Of a DNA stretch of 53,711 nucleotides, positions 7,168 through 15,990 are shown piece after piece. The DNA comes from a virus. The position numbers and the translations under genes are program-made. The stretch's first letter is position 1. Every line of letters begins with the position of its first letter. The notes below the pieces were generated by a model that worked only from the letters and a program-made list of their open reading frames with translations, was not told the DNA's origin and made no database searches. The DNA lies in the IMG/VR virus record IMGVR_UViG_3300017734_000008, positions 1 through 53,711 of that record; one strand, 5' to 3'.

Positions 7168-8053
7168 TACATGGGGAGCACTGACATGGGGACAAGGTAA
7201 CTGGGGCGATGCATCAAGCACCACAGTTCAACTTACAGGACTTTCAGTAACATCATCGGTAGGAGAAGAAGCATTTGCTGGAGCAGGTGAAGGTTGGGGT
7301 AGACCTGCTTGGGGATCTGGATCATGGGGAATAACAGGTGATGTACTTGCACAAGGTCAAGGGTTAACTTCTGCAATTGGCTCAGTAACCGCTGAAGGTT
7401 TAGTAGAAATTGGTTGGGGCCGAGGCGGTTGGGGTAACCGAGCTTGGGGTGATACATTCTCAGCACAAGCTACTGGTCAGACATTGACATCATCTATTAA
7501 TGCTGTAAGTCCTAAAACAGACGTATCTGTTTCTGTTTCGGGATTAGATTTATTAACTATAACTCAAGGTTTAAATTCAATACAAATAGATTCAAGTATT
7601 TTTGTCTTTGTTGGTGAAGATGCAATGACTCTTTCACAAGGTTCACAAAGTTTAGTACAGTCTACTGTTGAATCACCAGCTACCGCTGGTTTATTACAAA
7701 CTGGAATTGGTAACACTGTTGCAGGATTAAAGATAGGTGTAGATGTAACAGGAATACAAGCAACCTTAACATTAGGATCTATAAGTTTACAGCAAAGCAC
7801 ATTTGAACCAGTTTCTGGTCAGGCAGCTGCCTTAAGCTTAGGTACGCCTGCTGAGATACCTGGACAATTAGTGGGAATTACTGGATTTAATTTAACAAGT
7901 GCTATTGGTTCTACAACATCCACAGGAACTGCAAACATACCGTTAACTGGTATAGGGTTGACAGCAAATATTGGTTCAGCTAATGTAACTGCATGGGCAG
8001 AAATTGATCCTGGTGTAAATAATGTTTGGACCGAGGTTGATCGAGCCGCTTAA
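7160..8053 (+). CDS. Repetitive beta-rich structural protein
   Basis: A 297-aa protein built from repeats. The first third alternates WGxxxWGxGxWG blocks (TWGALTWGQGNWGD, GWGRPAWGSGSWG, GWGRGGWGNRAWGD) with GxxLTSxIG units (GQGLTSAIGSV, GQTLTSSINAV, GFNLTSAIGST, GIGLTANIGSA), the latter recurring to the C-terminus. Such periodic Gly/Ser/Thr sequences form beta-solenoid or fibre-like structures in tail proteins. I start at ATG 7160, which has a GGAG site 6 bases upstream, not at the in-frame TTG at 7148. Confidence 0.75.
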   Translation: MANTWGALTWGQGNWGDASSTTVQLTGLSVTSSVGEEAFAGAGEGWGRPAWGSGSWGITGDVLAQGQGLTSAIGSVTAEGLVEIGWGRGGWGNRAWGDTFSAQATGQTLTSSINAVSPKTDVSVSVSGLDLLTITQGLNSIQIDSSIFVFVGEDAMTLSQGSQSLVQSTVESPATAGLLQTGIGNTVAGLKIGVDVTGIQATLTLGSISLQQSTFEPVSGQAAALSLGTPAEIPGQLVGITGFNLTSAIGSTTSTGTANIPLTGIGLTANIGSANVTAWAEIDPGVNNVWTEVDRAA

Positions 8054-8074
8054 TTTTGTTAAAATAAGGATATT

Positions 8075-9499
8075 ATGTCAGCTTATTCTACAGATCTAAA
8101 ACTCGAATTAATGGTAACTGGCCAAAACGCTGGTACTTGGGGTGATAAAACAAACACAAATTTAAATTTAGTTCAACAAGCTATTGCAGGTTTTGAACAA
8201 GTTACATTATCAAGCGGTGGAACTTTAGCATTGGTAATGAGTAATGCTACTTTATCGAACGCAAGAAATATGGTAATTAAATTTGCTACTGCATCTATTG
8301 CATCTAGCACAGTTTGTACGATACCTGATGGCATAGAAAAATATTATATTTTTGATTGCACAGGTTTAACTAATCCAACTAACTTAACAATTAAAACTGC
8401 TTCAGGAACAGGTTTTTCTCCTGACAGAGCAGCGATATTTGGTGCTTACGCAGACGGCACAAATTTAAAAGAAATTTCTTTAGACACTATGGGCGGAACT
8501 ATAGCTGCAGCTCAAATTGCATCTGATGCTGTAACAACTGCAAAAATTTTACAATCAAACGTTACACAAAATAAAATGGCAACAAACTCTGTAGGAACTG
8601 CACAAATTCTACAGTCAAACGTAACTACAGCTAAACTTGCAGCAAACTCTGTAACATCAAATCAAATTACACAATCAAACGTAACCTTAACAAAAATGGC
8701 AGCCAACTCCGTTGGACCAAGCCAATTACAATCTACAGCAGTAACAGCAGGATCATATACACTTGCTTCAATTACAGTTGATGAGGACGGAAGATTAACC
8801 GCAGCGTCAACAGGAACTGCAGGTGGAGGAAATATGAGACTTACTACAATGATTACTAGTAACGATCAAATAACACCCTCACCACTTTTAGTAGACACTA
8901 CGAACGGAAAGTCGGGCACATTTACTGCAAATCCAAACAGTTCTAAAATTCATTTATACGCAAGAGGCGGTGGAGGAGGCCGAGGACCGAATCAATCTAA
9001 CCCTGGTCCAGCAAACACAAGAGGAGGACACGGTGGATTTGGTTTATTTGTAATTCCAATTTCACAACCGTACTCTGTGCCTTTTTCTATTGGTGCCATC
9101 CCAGTACAACCTATGGGACCTACACAACCATTTACAAACGGTAACCCAGTTGTTTGGAACACAAACATCATTTGCACAGGTGGTCAATCAGGAAGATCGG
9201 GTGGTTCACCAGGACCAGGTGCTCCAGGCAGAGCAAACACTGGACCCGTAGATCCAGATTATGATTTTTCTACAAAACCTGATGGCAATACAGCTGCAAA
9301 TAGTGACGGAGTTGGATATTTTATGATGAAATTTCCAATGACAAATTCTCCTGATAACAGCTATGCGTACTTTCCTACAGTTAATAACGCATCAGCAGCT
9401 TTGATACCTGGTGAAGCACAAGAAATTGGAGGTGGTGCAGGGCAAACGCAAAATACTGGTTCACTTGGCGGTTTTATGATATTTGAGGATATAGGATAA
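8075..9499 (+). CDS. Tail fibre / receptor-binding protein candidate
   Basis: A 474-aa protein. The N-terminus (STDLKLELMVTGQNAGTWGD) is a conserved phage-side domain in marine tail fibres. Residues about 150-215 contain tandem units such as NSVGTAQILQSNVTTAKLAA and NSVTSNQITQSNVTLTKMAA, a fibre shaft pattern. The C-terminal 200 residues are Gly/Pro-rich (ARGGGGGRGPNQSNPGP, SGRSGGSPGPGAPGR), like adhesin tips such as phage S16 gp38 where polyglycine helices display variable loops. Likely the host-recognition protein; specificity cannot be read from sequence. Confidence 0.7.
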   Translation: MSAYSTDLKLELMVTGQNAGTWGDKTNTNLNLVQQAIAGFEQVTLSSGGTLALVMSNATLSNARNMVIKFATASIASSTVCTIPDGIEKYYIFDCTGLTNPTNLTIKTASGTGFSPDRAAIFGAYADGTNLKEISLDTMGGTIAAAQIASDAVTTAKILQSNVTQNKMATNSVGTAQILQSNVTTAKLAANSVTSNQITQSNVTLTKMAANSVGPSQLQSTAVTAGSYTLASITVDEDGRLTAASTGTAGGGNMRLTTMITSNDQITPSPLLVDTTNGKSGTFTANPNSSKIHLYARGGGGGRGPNQSNPGPANTRGGHGGFGLFVIPISQPYSVPFSIGAIPVQPMGPTQPFTNGNPVVWNTNIICTGGQSGRSGGSPGPGAPGRANTGPVDPDYDFSTKPDGNTAANSDGVGYFMMKFPMTNSPDNSYAYFPTVNNASAALIPGEAQEIGGGAGQTQNTGSLGGFMIFEDIG

Positions 9500-9933
9500 T
9501 GGCAAAATTATTTTTTTCTAGCCCTGATTTAGAACCCTGTGGTTGCGTACACGCAACTAAAACAGAGGCGGATGAAAGTTACATCAATAACAAAGAAGGT
9601 TTAACTGTAATTGAAGTAAGTGATTCAGATTATGACAACTTTTTCGATGGTACAAGTGCAATAGAATGCAATGGAAACAATGTTTCATTTGTGACAAACA
9701 CCATTGACGAAACACAAGAAGTTGAAGATGAATACAAAAATGATTTTTCTGTATTCAAAGCTACGCTTGAAGGAAAAGTGGCATACAAAACAAATCACTC
9801 AAAAATAGCAGAAGCACAGGCTTGTTTAAATTACTTAAACTCAGTAGATGTAGATAATCAGACTTATCCAAGAACACCATTAAGAAAAGAACTTAAAGAT
9901 AATGGAGTTTTTGTTGCATTACACTGTTTTTAA
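9499..9933 (+). CDS. Hypothetical protein downstream of fibre
   Basis: A 144-aa acidic protein starting MAKLFFSSPDLEPCGCVHAT, with no domain I recognise; the second half is helical and charged (VFKATLEGKVAYKTNHSKIA). Its start shares a base with the fibre stop. Genes in this position are often fibre assembly chaperones or additional adhesins, but that is positional inference only. Confidence 0.6.
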   Translation: MAKLFFSSPDLEPCGCVHATKTEADESYINNKEGLTVIEVSDSDYDNFFDGTSAIECNGNNVSFVTNTIDETQEVEDEYKNDFSVFKATLEGKVAYKTNHSKIAEAQACLNYLNSVDVDNQTYPRTPLRKELKDNGVFVALHCF

Positions 9934-9945
9934 TATTATAAGTGG

Positions 9946-10707
9946 ATGATGTTTTCATCATCAAAACACATAAAATTCATATATCCAAATTCAACACATG
10001 AAATATTTAAAGATATAGATCCTGTTCCTATTTCTGAAAACATACCTGATTGGTATAAAAAATTAAAACATAAAATTAATAGTAAAACTTTGAAAGGATG
10101 CATGCCTTTTTTAGATTCTTTAACAGCAGGATATCTTTTAAAAATGCCACAAGATATGATTTTGCGTTTTAATGTAAAAAAAGAAGATGGTAAAAGAGAC
10201 ACTTTTACAGGTTTTTCATATTCTGACGTAGAAACACTTTGCAGAGGATTTATGCTAAATGTTAATGATTCTATAATTCAAGCTCACCCCGTGCATCAAT
10301 TAGGAACTGAGTGTCCATATGTCAAACAAAATAAATCTCAACCAATTATTAAAATTTTAAATCCTATTATGATACAAACTCCACCAGGTTACTCATGTTT
10401 ATTTTTACCACCTTTACACAGTGATGAAGATAGGTTTCAAATAATACCTGGCATTGTAGATACGGACCTATATCCTTCAACTATTAATTTTCCAATAGTT
10501 GTAAATGGATCAAAGTATGATGAATTAGATACGATTATTAAAAGGGGAACACCTTATGCACAAGTAATACCTTTTAAAAGAGACAATTGGACATCTTCTG
10601 TAGAGGAAAGACCAAGGTTGAATTTTATGAGTGGACTTGTTAAATTAAAAGGACATTTATACAAAAACTATCAAAAACTATTTTGGCGTAAAAAAAAATG
10701 GAATTAA
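9946..10707 (+). CDS. Conserved hypothetical protein (DUF6065-like)
   Basis: A 253-aa protein with PISENIPDWYKKLKH near the N-terminus, followed by CMPFLDSLTAGYLLKMPQDM and a Pro-rich middle (IQTPPGYSCLFLPPLH). The IPxWYK plus PF-D-xxxxGY pattern resembles the DUF6065 family of cyanophage and marine phage proteins, which are usually encoded beside 2OG-Fe(II) oxygenases, as here. No iron-binding HxD motif is clear. Function unknown. It overlaps the next gene by ten bases. Confidence 0.65.
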   Translation: MMFSSSKHIKFIYPNSTHEIFKDIDPVPISENIPDWYKKLKHKINSKTLKGCMPFLDSLTAGYLLKMPQDMILRFNVKKEDGKRDTFTGFSYSDVETLCRGFMLNVNDSIIQAHPVHQLGTECPYVKQNKSQPIIKILNPIMIQTPPGYSCLFLPPLHSDEDRFQIIPGIVDTDLYPSTINFPIVVNGSKYDELDTIIKRGTPYAQVIPFKRDNWTSSVEERPRLNFMSGLVKLKGHLYKNYQKLFWRKKKWN

Positions 10708-11282
10708 AAGATTTTATAAAAGTGTATGACAATACATTATCCCCTAAAATAATTGGATCATTAATAAAATATTTAAATGATAAAGGTGATTTCTACGATG
10801 CCTCAATTGTTGGTTCTGATGTAAAAAAACGTGAAGTTCATAAAAAAGTTAGAGACACAAAAACACATGATTTTGGAAACAAAAACACTATGACAGATAC
10901 TCACTGGACACATTTTTTGACAAATGTATTCAGACAATGTGCGCATAAGTATGAAAAAGATGTAGGTAGCGCAACAGGAACGTTAGCACAAAGAATTACT
11001 AATGTTACTGCCTTGAAATATGGTGAAGGAGGACATTACGTTCCTCACGTTGATCATGGTCACGATGTGCCTAGGACACTAAGTATAATTTATTTTTTAA
11101 ATAATGATTATGAGGGTGGGGATTTAAGATTTCATAATCCTGATAAAAATTCAGAGGTTTATAAAACAGTAACAAGTGCACCTGGCAGAGTAATTATTTG
11201 GCCTTCAAATTTTTTATATCCACACTCAGTAACTCCAGTCACAAAAGGAAAGAGGTTTGTATTAGTATCATGGTTGCTTTAA
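10698..11282 (+). CDS. 2OG-Fe(II) oxygenase 3, prolyl 4-hydroxylase-like
   Basis: A 194-aa protein with the clearest oxygenase signature in the window: LKYGEGGHYVPHVDHGHD (HxD iron ligands), LSIIYFLNNDYEGGDLRF (the conserved L.Y.N..[FY]xGG strand), LYPHSVTPV (second His) and KGKRFVLVSWL (basic 2-oxoglutarate ligand). This layout is that of prolyl 4-hydroxylase-type enzymes common in cyanophages. Substrate unknown; a tail or capsid protein, or a host factor, would be plausible. Confidence 0.85.
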   Translation: MELKDFIKVYDNTLSPKIIGSLIKYLNDKGDFYDASIVGSDVKKREVHKKVRDTKTHDFGNKNTMTDTHWTHFLTNVFRQCAHKYEKDVGSATGTLAQRITNVTALKYGEGGHYVPHVDHGHDVPRTLSIIYFLNNDYEGGDLRFHNPDKNSEVYKTVTSAPGRVIIWPSNFLYPHSVTPVTKGKRFVLVSWLL

Positions 11283-11815
11283 ATAAATTATCATATAAAT
11301 TTGTTCCAGGTTTACTAAGCCAAGATGAGATAGCTCTGATTAGATCATACTGCAAAAAAAGACATTATGAAAATTTTGATAGCTTTGACGTAATGCAAAA
11401 TAATAACGGTGATACTTACTTTTATAAAGATCTTTTAATGCAAACAATCCTAGAATTAAAAAAACCTATTTTTGAAAAAGCAACTGGTATTGATCTGCTA
11501 GAAACTTATACTTTTTGGAGATGTTATACATACAATGCTATTTTAGAAAAACACAAAGATCGTCCTTCATGTGAAATTAGTGCAACAGTTTGTATTGATT
11601 CTGATCATTACGATTGGCCAATATACATGGATGGTAAACCTTTAGTTCTACAAGCTGGTGATGCCGTAATATATAATGGTTGTGATGTCGAGCATTGGAG
11701 AGAGGCTTTTCCTGGGGATTATCATATGCAAGTATTTCTACATTATGTAGATGCTAAAGGACCTTATAAAGACCATAAAGGAGACCAAATAAATGAAAAT
11801 AGTCCAAGATCCTGA
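11270..11815 (+). CDS. 2OG-Fe(II) oxygenase-like protein 4
   Basis: A 181-aa protein: TFWRCYTYNAILEKHKDRPS (HxD ligands), a strand ISATVCIDSD, DAVIYNGCDVEHWREAF (second His) and DYHMQVFLHYVDA at the end. The EHWRE ... QVFLHY ending is a variant seen in marine phage oxygenases; there is no clear Arg in the usual 2-oxoglutarate position. The frame extends upstream to 11198, but ATG 11270, overlapping the previous stop by 13 bases, gives the natural N-terminus (MVALNKLSYKFVPGLLS). Confidence 0.7.
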   Translation: MVALNKLSYKFVPGLLSQDEIALIRSYCKKRHYENFDSFDVMQNNNGDTYFYKDLLMQTILELKKPIFEKATGIDLLETYTFWRCYTYNAILEKHKDRPSCEISATVCIDSDHYDWPIYMDGKPLVLQAGDAVIYNGCDVEHWREAFPGDYHMQVFLHYVDAKGPYKDHKGDQINENSPRS

Positions 11816-12005
11816 TACTGGCGCAGCAAAATTTACTTTTAGTGCCAAAGAAATAAAAACAATAAAGAAGAAAAAAGAGTTAACTTTTAGTGTTGATGCT
11901 ACCTCTAAACTTTCCCAAATATTAGTTCATGTGGGTATTAAAATGCAAGAAGGATTACCGCCAGAAAAGCAAAATATTGTGGATGATGCAAACAACATAC
12001 TTTAG
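11793..12005 (+). CDS. Small hypothetical protein (70 aa)
   Basis: A 70-aa protein starting MKIVQDPDTGAAKFTFSA, with a Lys-rich middle (IKTIKKKKELTFSVDATS) and an acidic end. It overlaps the preceding oxygenase by 23 bases and has a GGAG site before the ATG. No domain recognised; small proteins of this kind sit next to the large tail protein in related marine phages. Confidence 0.7.
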   Translation: MKIVQDPDTGAAKFTFSAKEIKTIKKKKELTFSVDATSKLSQILVHVGIKMQEGLPPEKQNIVDDANNIL

Positions 12006-12019
12006 TGGTATAATTCCGT

Positions 12020-14200
12020 ATGCCTTTAGCAAAAGTAAATATAGCACCAGGATTCGACAAACAATCCACACCTGCGGATGCAGAGGGTAGGTTTGTTGAT
12101 GGTGACAATATTAGGTTTAGATATGGCGAACCTGAAAAAATAGGTGGGTGGCAAGCTCTTGTAAACGAAAAATTAGTTGGAGCAGCAAGAGCACAGCACG
12201 TTTGGGCTAATACTGAAGGAAAAAAATATGCTGCTATTGGAACTGATAAGGTATTAATAATATATTTTGGTGGTGCCTTTTATGACATTACTCCTTTAGA
12301 TACTGACAATTTTTCTACAGGTGCAGATATTACAACGACCAACGGATCAGCAACAATTACAATTACTACAACAGCAGCACATAATTTAGCTGTGGGTGAT
12401 TTAATTACTTTTGCAAACGCTGGGTCTTTTACGGGTGCAAATACAGATTTCACAGCTTCTGACTTTGACGACAAACTTTTTGAAGTAAAGTCTGTACCAA
12501 CAATTACAACCTTAACAATTACTATGCCATCATCAGAAAGCAAATCAGGTGTAACTAATGACGGAACACTTGATGTAAGACCTTATGTAACCGTTGGACC
12601 GTTAACACAAAGTGCAGGATATGGATGGGGAACTTATCTTTGGGGTGGACGTACAGTGGCACAAGTTACTACAACCGTAAATAATGGAGGAGTAATGTTG
12701 ATAGGTGCTACTTCGGTAGTTTTAACCAGCACCGCTAGTTTTCCAAGCTCAGGGAAAATAAGAATTGGTTCAGAAGATATGAGCTATACTTCTAACAATA
12801 CGGGAACAAACACAATTAGCGGAATTTCTAGAGGAATAAATTCAACAACAGCTGTAGAGCACGCCAATGGTTCTACTGTAACAGATATTTCAGAATACAT
12901 AGGATGGGGTGATGCCTCTACCTCTAGCACAGTGACTATTGATCCAGCAAATTGGTCTTTAGATAACTTTGGAAATTTTTTAATTGCTACAGTGCATAAT
13001 GGTGAAACATTTACTTGGGATGCTGCAGCAAGTAACGCTTTACAAACTAGAGCTGTTATTGGCACAGGGATGCCAACTAAATCTGTAATGACTATTGTTT
13101 CTGATAGAGATAGACATCTTTTTCATTTAGGTACAGAAACAACAATTGGAACACCTTCATCTCAAGATAAGATGTTTATAAGATTTTCTGATCAAGAAAA
13201 CAAAAGTGATTATGCACCTACTTCAACGAACACCGCAGGAACATTTAAACTAGACGATGGAACACAAATTGTAGGAGCTTTCAAAGGTAAAGATTATATT
13301 TTAGTTTTAACAGATACTGCTGCGTATGAAATGCAATTTGTAGGACCGCCTTTTACTTTTTCTATAAGAAAGGTTGGATCTAATGCTGGTTTGTTAGGAC
13401 AACATGCAGGGGTATTTGCAAATGGTGCAGTCTTTTGGATGGGAAAAACAGGGGGATTTTTTGTATATGATGGTACAGTAAAATCACTACCATGTCTTGT
13501 AGAAGATTTTGTATTTACCACATCAGGAAACAACCCAGGTATAAATTTTGATTCAGGGCAAATAGTTTATGGTGGAATAAATGAATTGTATTCTGAAATA
13601 AATTGGTTTTATCCTTCATCAGGTTCTACAAACATAGATAAAGTTGTTACCTATAATTATGCTGAAAACGTTTGGACCACTGGTACTTTAGACAGGACCA
13701 CTTGGATGGGATCTACTGTATTTGAGGTACCTTATGCAACAGATTTTGAAGCCAATGATACTCCTACCTTTCCTGTTGTAAGTGGGGTATCTAATGGTGC
13801 AACAATTTATTACGCACATGAAATAGGTGTAAACCAACTCAATGGAGATGGCACAACTACAGCTATTCCAGCGTTTATAAAATCAGGTGAGTTTGATTTG
13901 AATGGTAGGCAGGGAGTTCCAGGAGATGGAGAGTTTTTAATGAGTGTAAAAAGATTTATGCCTGACTTTAAAAGAATTAGCGGTAATGCAAAAGTAACAA
14001 TATTTTTAAATGCTTTTCCTCAAGGAAGCACTGCAGCCTCTAGTCCACTTGGTCCATTCACTGTTACATCGAGTACAACAAAAATTGACACTAGAGCTAG
14101 AGCTAGATTAGCTGCTGTACAAATAGAATGTGATAGCGTTGATGAAACTTGGAGATATGGCACTTTTAGATTTGATGTAAGAGTAGATGGAAGAAGGTAA
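12020..14200 (+). CDS. Large tail/stabilisation protein (P22 gp10-like role)
   Basis: A 726-aa beta-rich protein. The N-terminus MPLAKVNIAPGFDKQST leads into FVDGDNIRFRYGEPEKIGGW, a block I recognise from a conserved tail protein of marine podovirus-like phages, often annotated as a packaged-DNA stabilisation or tail hub protein. Residues about 95-230 look like an inserted Ig-like Thr-rich domain; the centre has Trp/Gly blocks (YGWGTYLWGGRT) and NVWTTGTLDRTTWM typical of propeller-like strands. It probably forms the distal tail hub between adaptors and fibres. Ends at a TAATG junction. Confidence 0.7.
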   Translation: MPLAKVNIAPGFDKQSTPADAEGRFVDGDNIRFRYGEPEKIGGWQALVNEKLVGAARAQHVWANTEGKKYAAIGTDKVLIIYFGGAFYDITPLDTDNFSTGADITTTNGSATITITTTAAHNLAVGDLITFANAGSFTGANTDFTASDFDDKLFEVKSVPTITTLTITMPSSESKSGVTNDGTLDVRPYVTVGPLTQSAGYGWGTYLWGGRTVAQVTTTVNNGGVMLIGATSVVLTSTASFPSSGKIRIGSEDMSYTSNNTGTNTISGISRGINSTTAVEHANGSTVTDISEYIGWGDASTSSTVTIDPANWSLDNFGNFLIATVHNGETFTWDAAASNALQTRAVIGTGMPTKSVMTIVSDRDRHLFHLGTETTIGTPSSQDKMFIRFSDQENKSDYAPTSTNTAGTFKLDDGTQIVGAFKGKDYILVLTDTAAYEMQFVGPPFTFSIRKVGSNAGLLGQHAGVFANGAVFWMGKTGGFFVYDGTVKSLPCLVEDFVFTTSGNNPGINFDSGQIVYGGINELYSEINWFYPSSGSTNIDKVVTYNYAENVWTTGTLDRTTWMGSTVFEVPYATDFEANDTPTFPVVSGVSNGATIYYAHEIGVNQLNGDGTTTAIPAFIKSGEFDLNGRQGVPGDGEFLMSVKRFMPDFKRISGNAKVTIFLNAFPQGSTAASSPLGPFTVTSSTTKIDTRARARLAAVQIECDSVDETWRYGTFRFDVRVDGRR

Positions 14201-14364
14201 TGGCTAAAATAACAATACAAATACCTGAACCCAAATCTCAATATTCTCAAGAAGATCAAAGACAAATTCTACAAGCATTCAGAACTTTGCAGTCTCAGTT
14301 GAACTTCTCATATGAGAATGATATAAAAAATAAACAGGATGCATTTACTTACTTTTTATCATGA
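14200..14364 (+). CDS. Small hypothetical protein (54 aa)
   Basis: A 54-aa ORF, MAKITIQIPEPKSQYSQED at the start, helix-prone QILQAFRTLQSQLNFSYEN in the middle. It starts in the stop of the 726-aa gene and ends in an ATGA overlap with the next gene, so it is tightly packed in the tail operon. Probably a small virion or assembly protein; no family recognised. Confidence 0.75.
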   Translation: MAKITIQIPEPKSQYSQEDQRQILQAFRTLQSQLNFSYENDIKNKQDAFTYFLS

Positions 14365-14702
14365 CAATACAATACAAAAATCAAGGAATTAATTTAACTA
14401 CAACAGACACAACATCTATTTTGTCTTGTCCAACAAGTGCTACTTTTTTATTAAAACAAATTCAGATAGATAATTCTAGTAGTAATCCAGTAAGCTTGTC
14501 AGTGCAAGTTACAGACACTTCAGCTTCAGCTACTTTTTCTATATCTAGAAAAGAAATAGCAGCAAATACTGTTTCAAATATAATTACTCAAACCTTAGTT
14601 CTTGAGGGAGGTGATATACTTAAAATGACAGCGGGCACGGCAAATGAAATACAGGGTATAATATCTTACGCACAAATAGATAGATCGCAGGAAAATGGCT
14701 AA
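14361..14702 (+). CDS. Small beta-rich structural protein (113 aa)
   Basis: A 113-aa protein with Ser/Thr-rich strands: MTIQYKNQGINLTTTDTTS, FLLKQIQIDNSSSNPVSLSV, EGGDILKMTAGTANEIQGI. The pattern (a response to local strand-turn-strand repeats ending in a T-A-N-G/E-I-G segment) resembles small tail or decoration proteins found next to the tail hub gene of marine phages. Coupled by ATGA overlap upstream and an 8-base overlap downstream. Confidence 0.7.
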   Translation: MTIQYKNQGINLTTTDTTSILSCPTSATFLLKQIQIDNSSSNPVSLSVQVTDTSASATFSISRKEIAANTVSNIITQTLVLEGGDILKMTAGTANEIQGIISYAQIDRSQENG

Positions 14703-14829
14703 GAAGAAACCTATGTTTGGGGTAAATAATTATCACAAACGAACACCAAAGAAACGGCCTGGTCAGCATGCCAAAAGTTATAGTAAAAGAATTTCCTCGC
14801 GTAAGAAATATATTGGACAAGGACGTTAG
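14695..14829 (+). CDS. Conserved 44-aa Lys/Arg-rich protein
   Basis: A 44-aa protein, MAKKKPMFGVNNYHKRTPKK then RPGQHAKSYSKRISSRKK, ending YIGQGR. I recognise this as a very conserved tiny basic protein of pelagiphages and cyanophages (the HKK..KRPG.H.KS..K ... GQGR pattern), of unknown role, possibly DNA- or RNA-binding or packaged in virions. It overlaps the previous stop by 8 bases. Confidence 0.8.
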   Translation: MAKKKPMFGVNNYHKRTPKKRPGQHAKSYSKRISSRKKYIGQGR

Positions 14830-14848
14830 TATAGTATAAATAAATTTT

Positions 14849-15025
14849 ATGACAGTTTACCACAAAATTAAATGCGAAACAAAAACGATTTATAGAAGTA
14901 TGAAAACAGGGGAGAGGTACGAAACAAAAGAGGCTTTTTTGAAAGAACACCCCCAAGAAGATTTAGCCACTGATGTTGAAGTACAGGTTCCTGACCTTCC
15001 CATGTTTAGTAAAACTCAAAAATGA
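14849..15025 (+). CDS. Small hypothetical protein (58 aa)
   Basis: A 58-aa ORF, MTVYHKIKCETKTIYRSMK at the start and DVEVQVPDLPMFSKTQK at the end, ending in an ATGA overlap with the next oxygenase gene. The SMKTGERYETKEAFLKEHP segment looks like a folded alpha/beta protein with charged surface. The stop-start coupling is the main evidence; function unknown. Confidence 0.7.
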   Translation: MTVYHKIKCETKTIYRSMKTGERYETKEAFLKEHPQEDLATDVEVQVPDLPMFSKTQK

Positions 15026-15474
15026 GTCCTTATATAGATATTCGTTACGATATCTTTTCTAATAATGAAATAAACAAAATGTTAATGGGATTTCATTCTA
15101 ATCAAAACAATTTAAAAAAATATAGAGATACGTTTGTTCTGTCACTTGAAGGTCAAGATCTGCCTTGGCTCAATAAAAAATATGAACCTTATGTGTATGA
15201 TAATACAATTTCATGGACGCAAATGGTTTTATGGCCAAACGGGTCTTCACAAAAATTACACGTTGATGATCGTGAGAAAGATATAACAATTGCATCTATT
15301 ACGTTTTTGAATGATAATTTTGATGGAGGCGAGACTTATTTTGGAGAGGGAACTATAGTAAGACCCTTTAAAAATAAAACAATCTTTTTTACAGGTAAGG
15401 AATTAATTCATGGAGTAAAGAAAGTTACCAACGGTGAAAGATACACTATTGCAACTTGGTATAAAAAAAAGTAA
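15022..15474 (+). CDS. 2OG-Fe(II) oxygenase 5
   Basis: A 150-aa protein with a canonical motif set: SSQKLHVDDREKDI (HxD), TIASITFLNDNFDGGETYFG (the LND.F.GGE.Y strand), ELIHGVKKV (second His) and GERYTIATWY (Arg for 2-oxoglutarate). One of the smallest yet most complete oxygenases in the window. It follows a coupled small gene and precedes another oxygenase by nine bases. Confidence 0.85.
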   Translation: MSPYIDIRYDIFSNNEINKMLMGFHSNQNNLKKYRDTFVLSLEGQDLPWLNKKYEPYVYDNTISWTQMVLWPNGSSQKLHVDDREKDITIASITFLNDNFDGGETYFGEGTIVRPFKNKTIFFTGKELIHGVKKVTNGERYTIATWYKKK

Positions 15475-15483
15475 AACTTAAAG

Positions 15484-15990
15484 ATGATTTGCACACAAAT
15501 AGATAATTTTTTTGAATTACCTGAAGTAATCTATGCAGAAGCTAAAAAAACAAAATTATATTCTTTGAACGAACACCCTGACCGCATAGGTAAAAAAGAT
15601 TTAACAAGTTGGCCTGGAAAGAGAAGTGAAGAATTAGGTGATGTTAATCCATTATTTAAATATCACATTATGAAATATCTTACTATTTCGAATATAAATG
15701 TGCGAGGTAGAGATGTAAGTTTATATATTCACGCTAGAAATGCAAGTGATATGGCAGATGATTTTATTCATTCAGATGAGTGCTTGTACTCAATGTTAAT
15801 TTATTTAAGTAATACAAACCTAAACAGCGGTACGAAATTTTTTGATACCGAAGATCAAATGGTAAACGATTTTAAGTTTGTAAAAAATAGGTTAGTATGG
15901 TTTGATGCAAGATATAGACATACAGCTTACGGTCATCACGGAGATAATATTGACAACTGTAGATTAACTATAAATGGATTTATAAGATGA
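15484..15990 (+). CDS. 2OG-Fe(II) oxygenase-like protein 6 (DUF6445-like)
   Basis: A 168-aa protein with DDFIHSDECLYSMLIYLSN (HxD followed by the Y-L strand), NSGTKFFDTED, LVWFDARYRHTAYGHHG (second His) and CRLTINGFI (Arg). The IHSDE ... YLS ... GT.F pattern fits the DUF6445-type branch of the 2OG-Fe(II) fold. Start chosen at ATG 15484. Its stop overlaps the glycosyltransferase start (ATGA), linking the oxygenases to the glycosyltransferases in one transcript. Confidence 0.75.
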   Translation: MICTQIDNFFELPEVIYAEAKKTKLYSLNEHPDRIGKKDLTSWPGKRSEELGDVNPLFKYHIMKYLTISNINVRGRDVSLYIHARNASDMADDFIHSDECLYSMLIYLSNTNLNSGTKFFDTEDQMVNDFKFVKNRLVWFDARYRHTAYGHHGDNIDNCRLTINGFIR

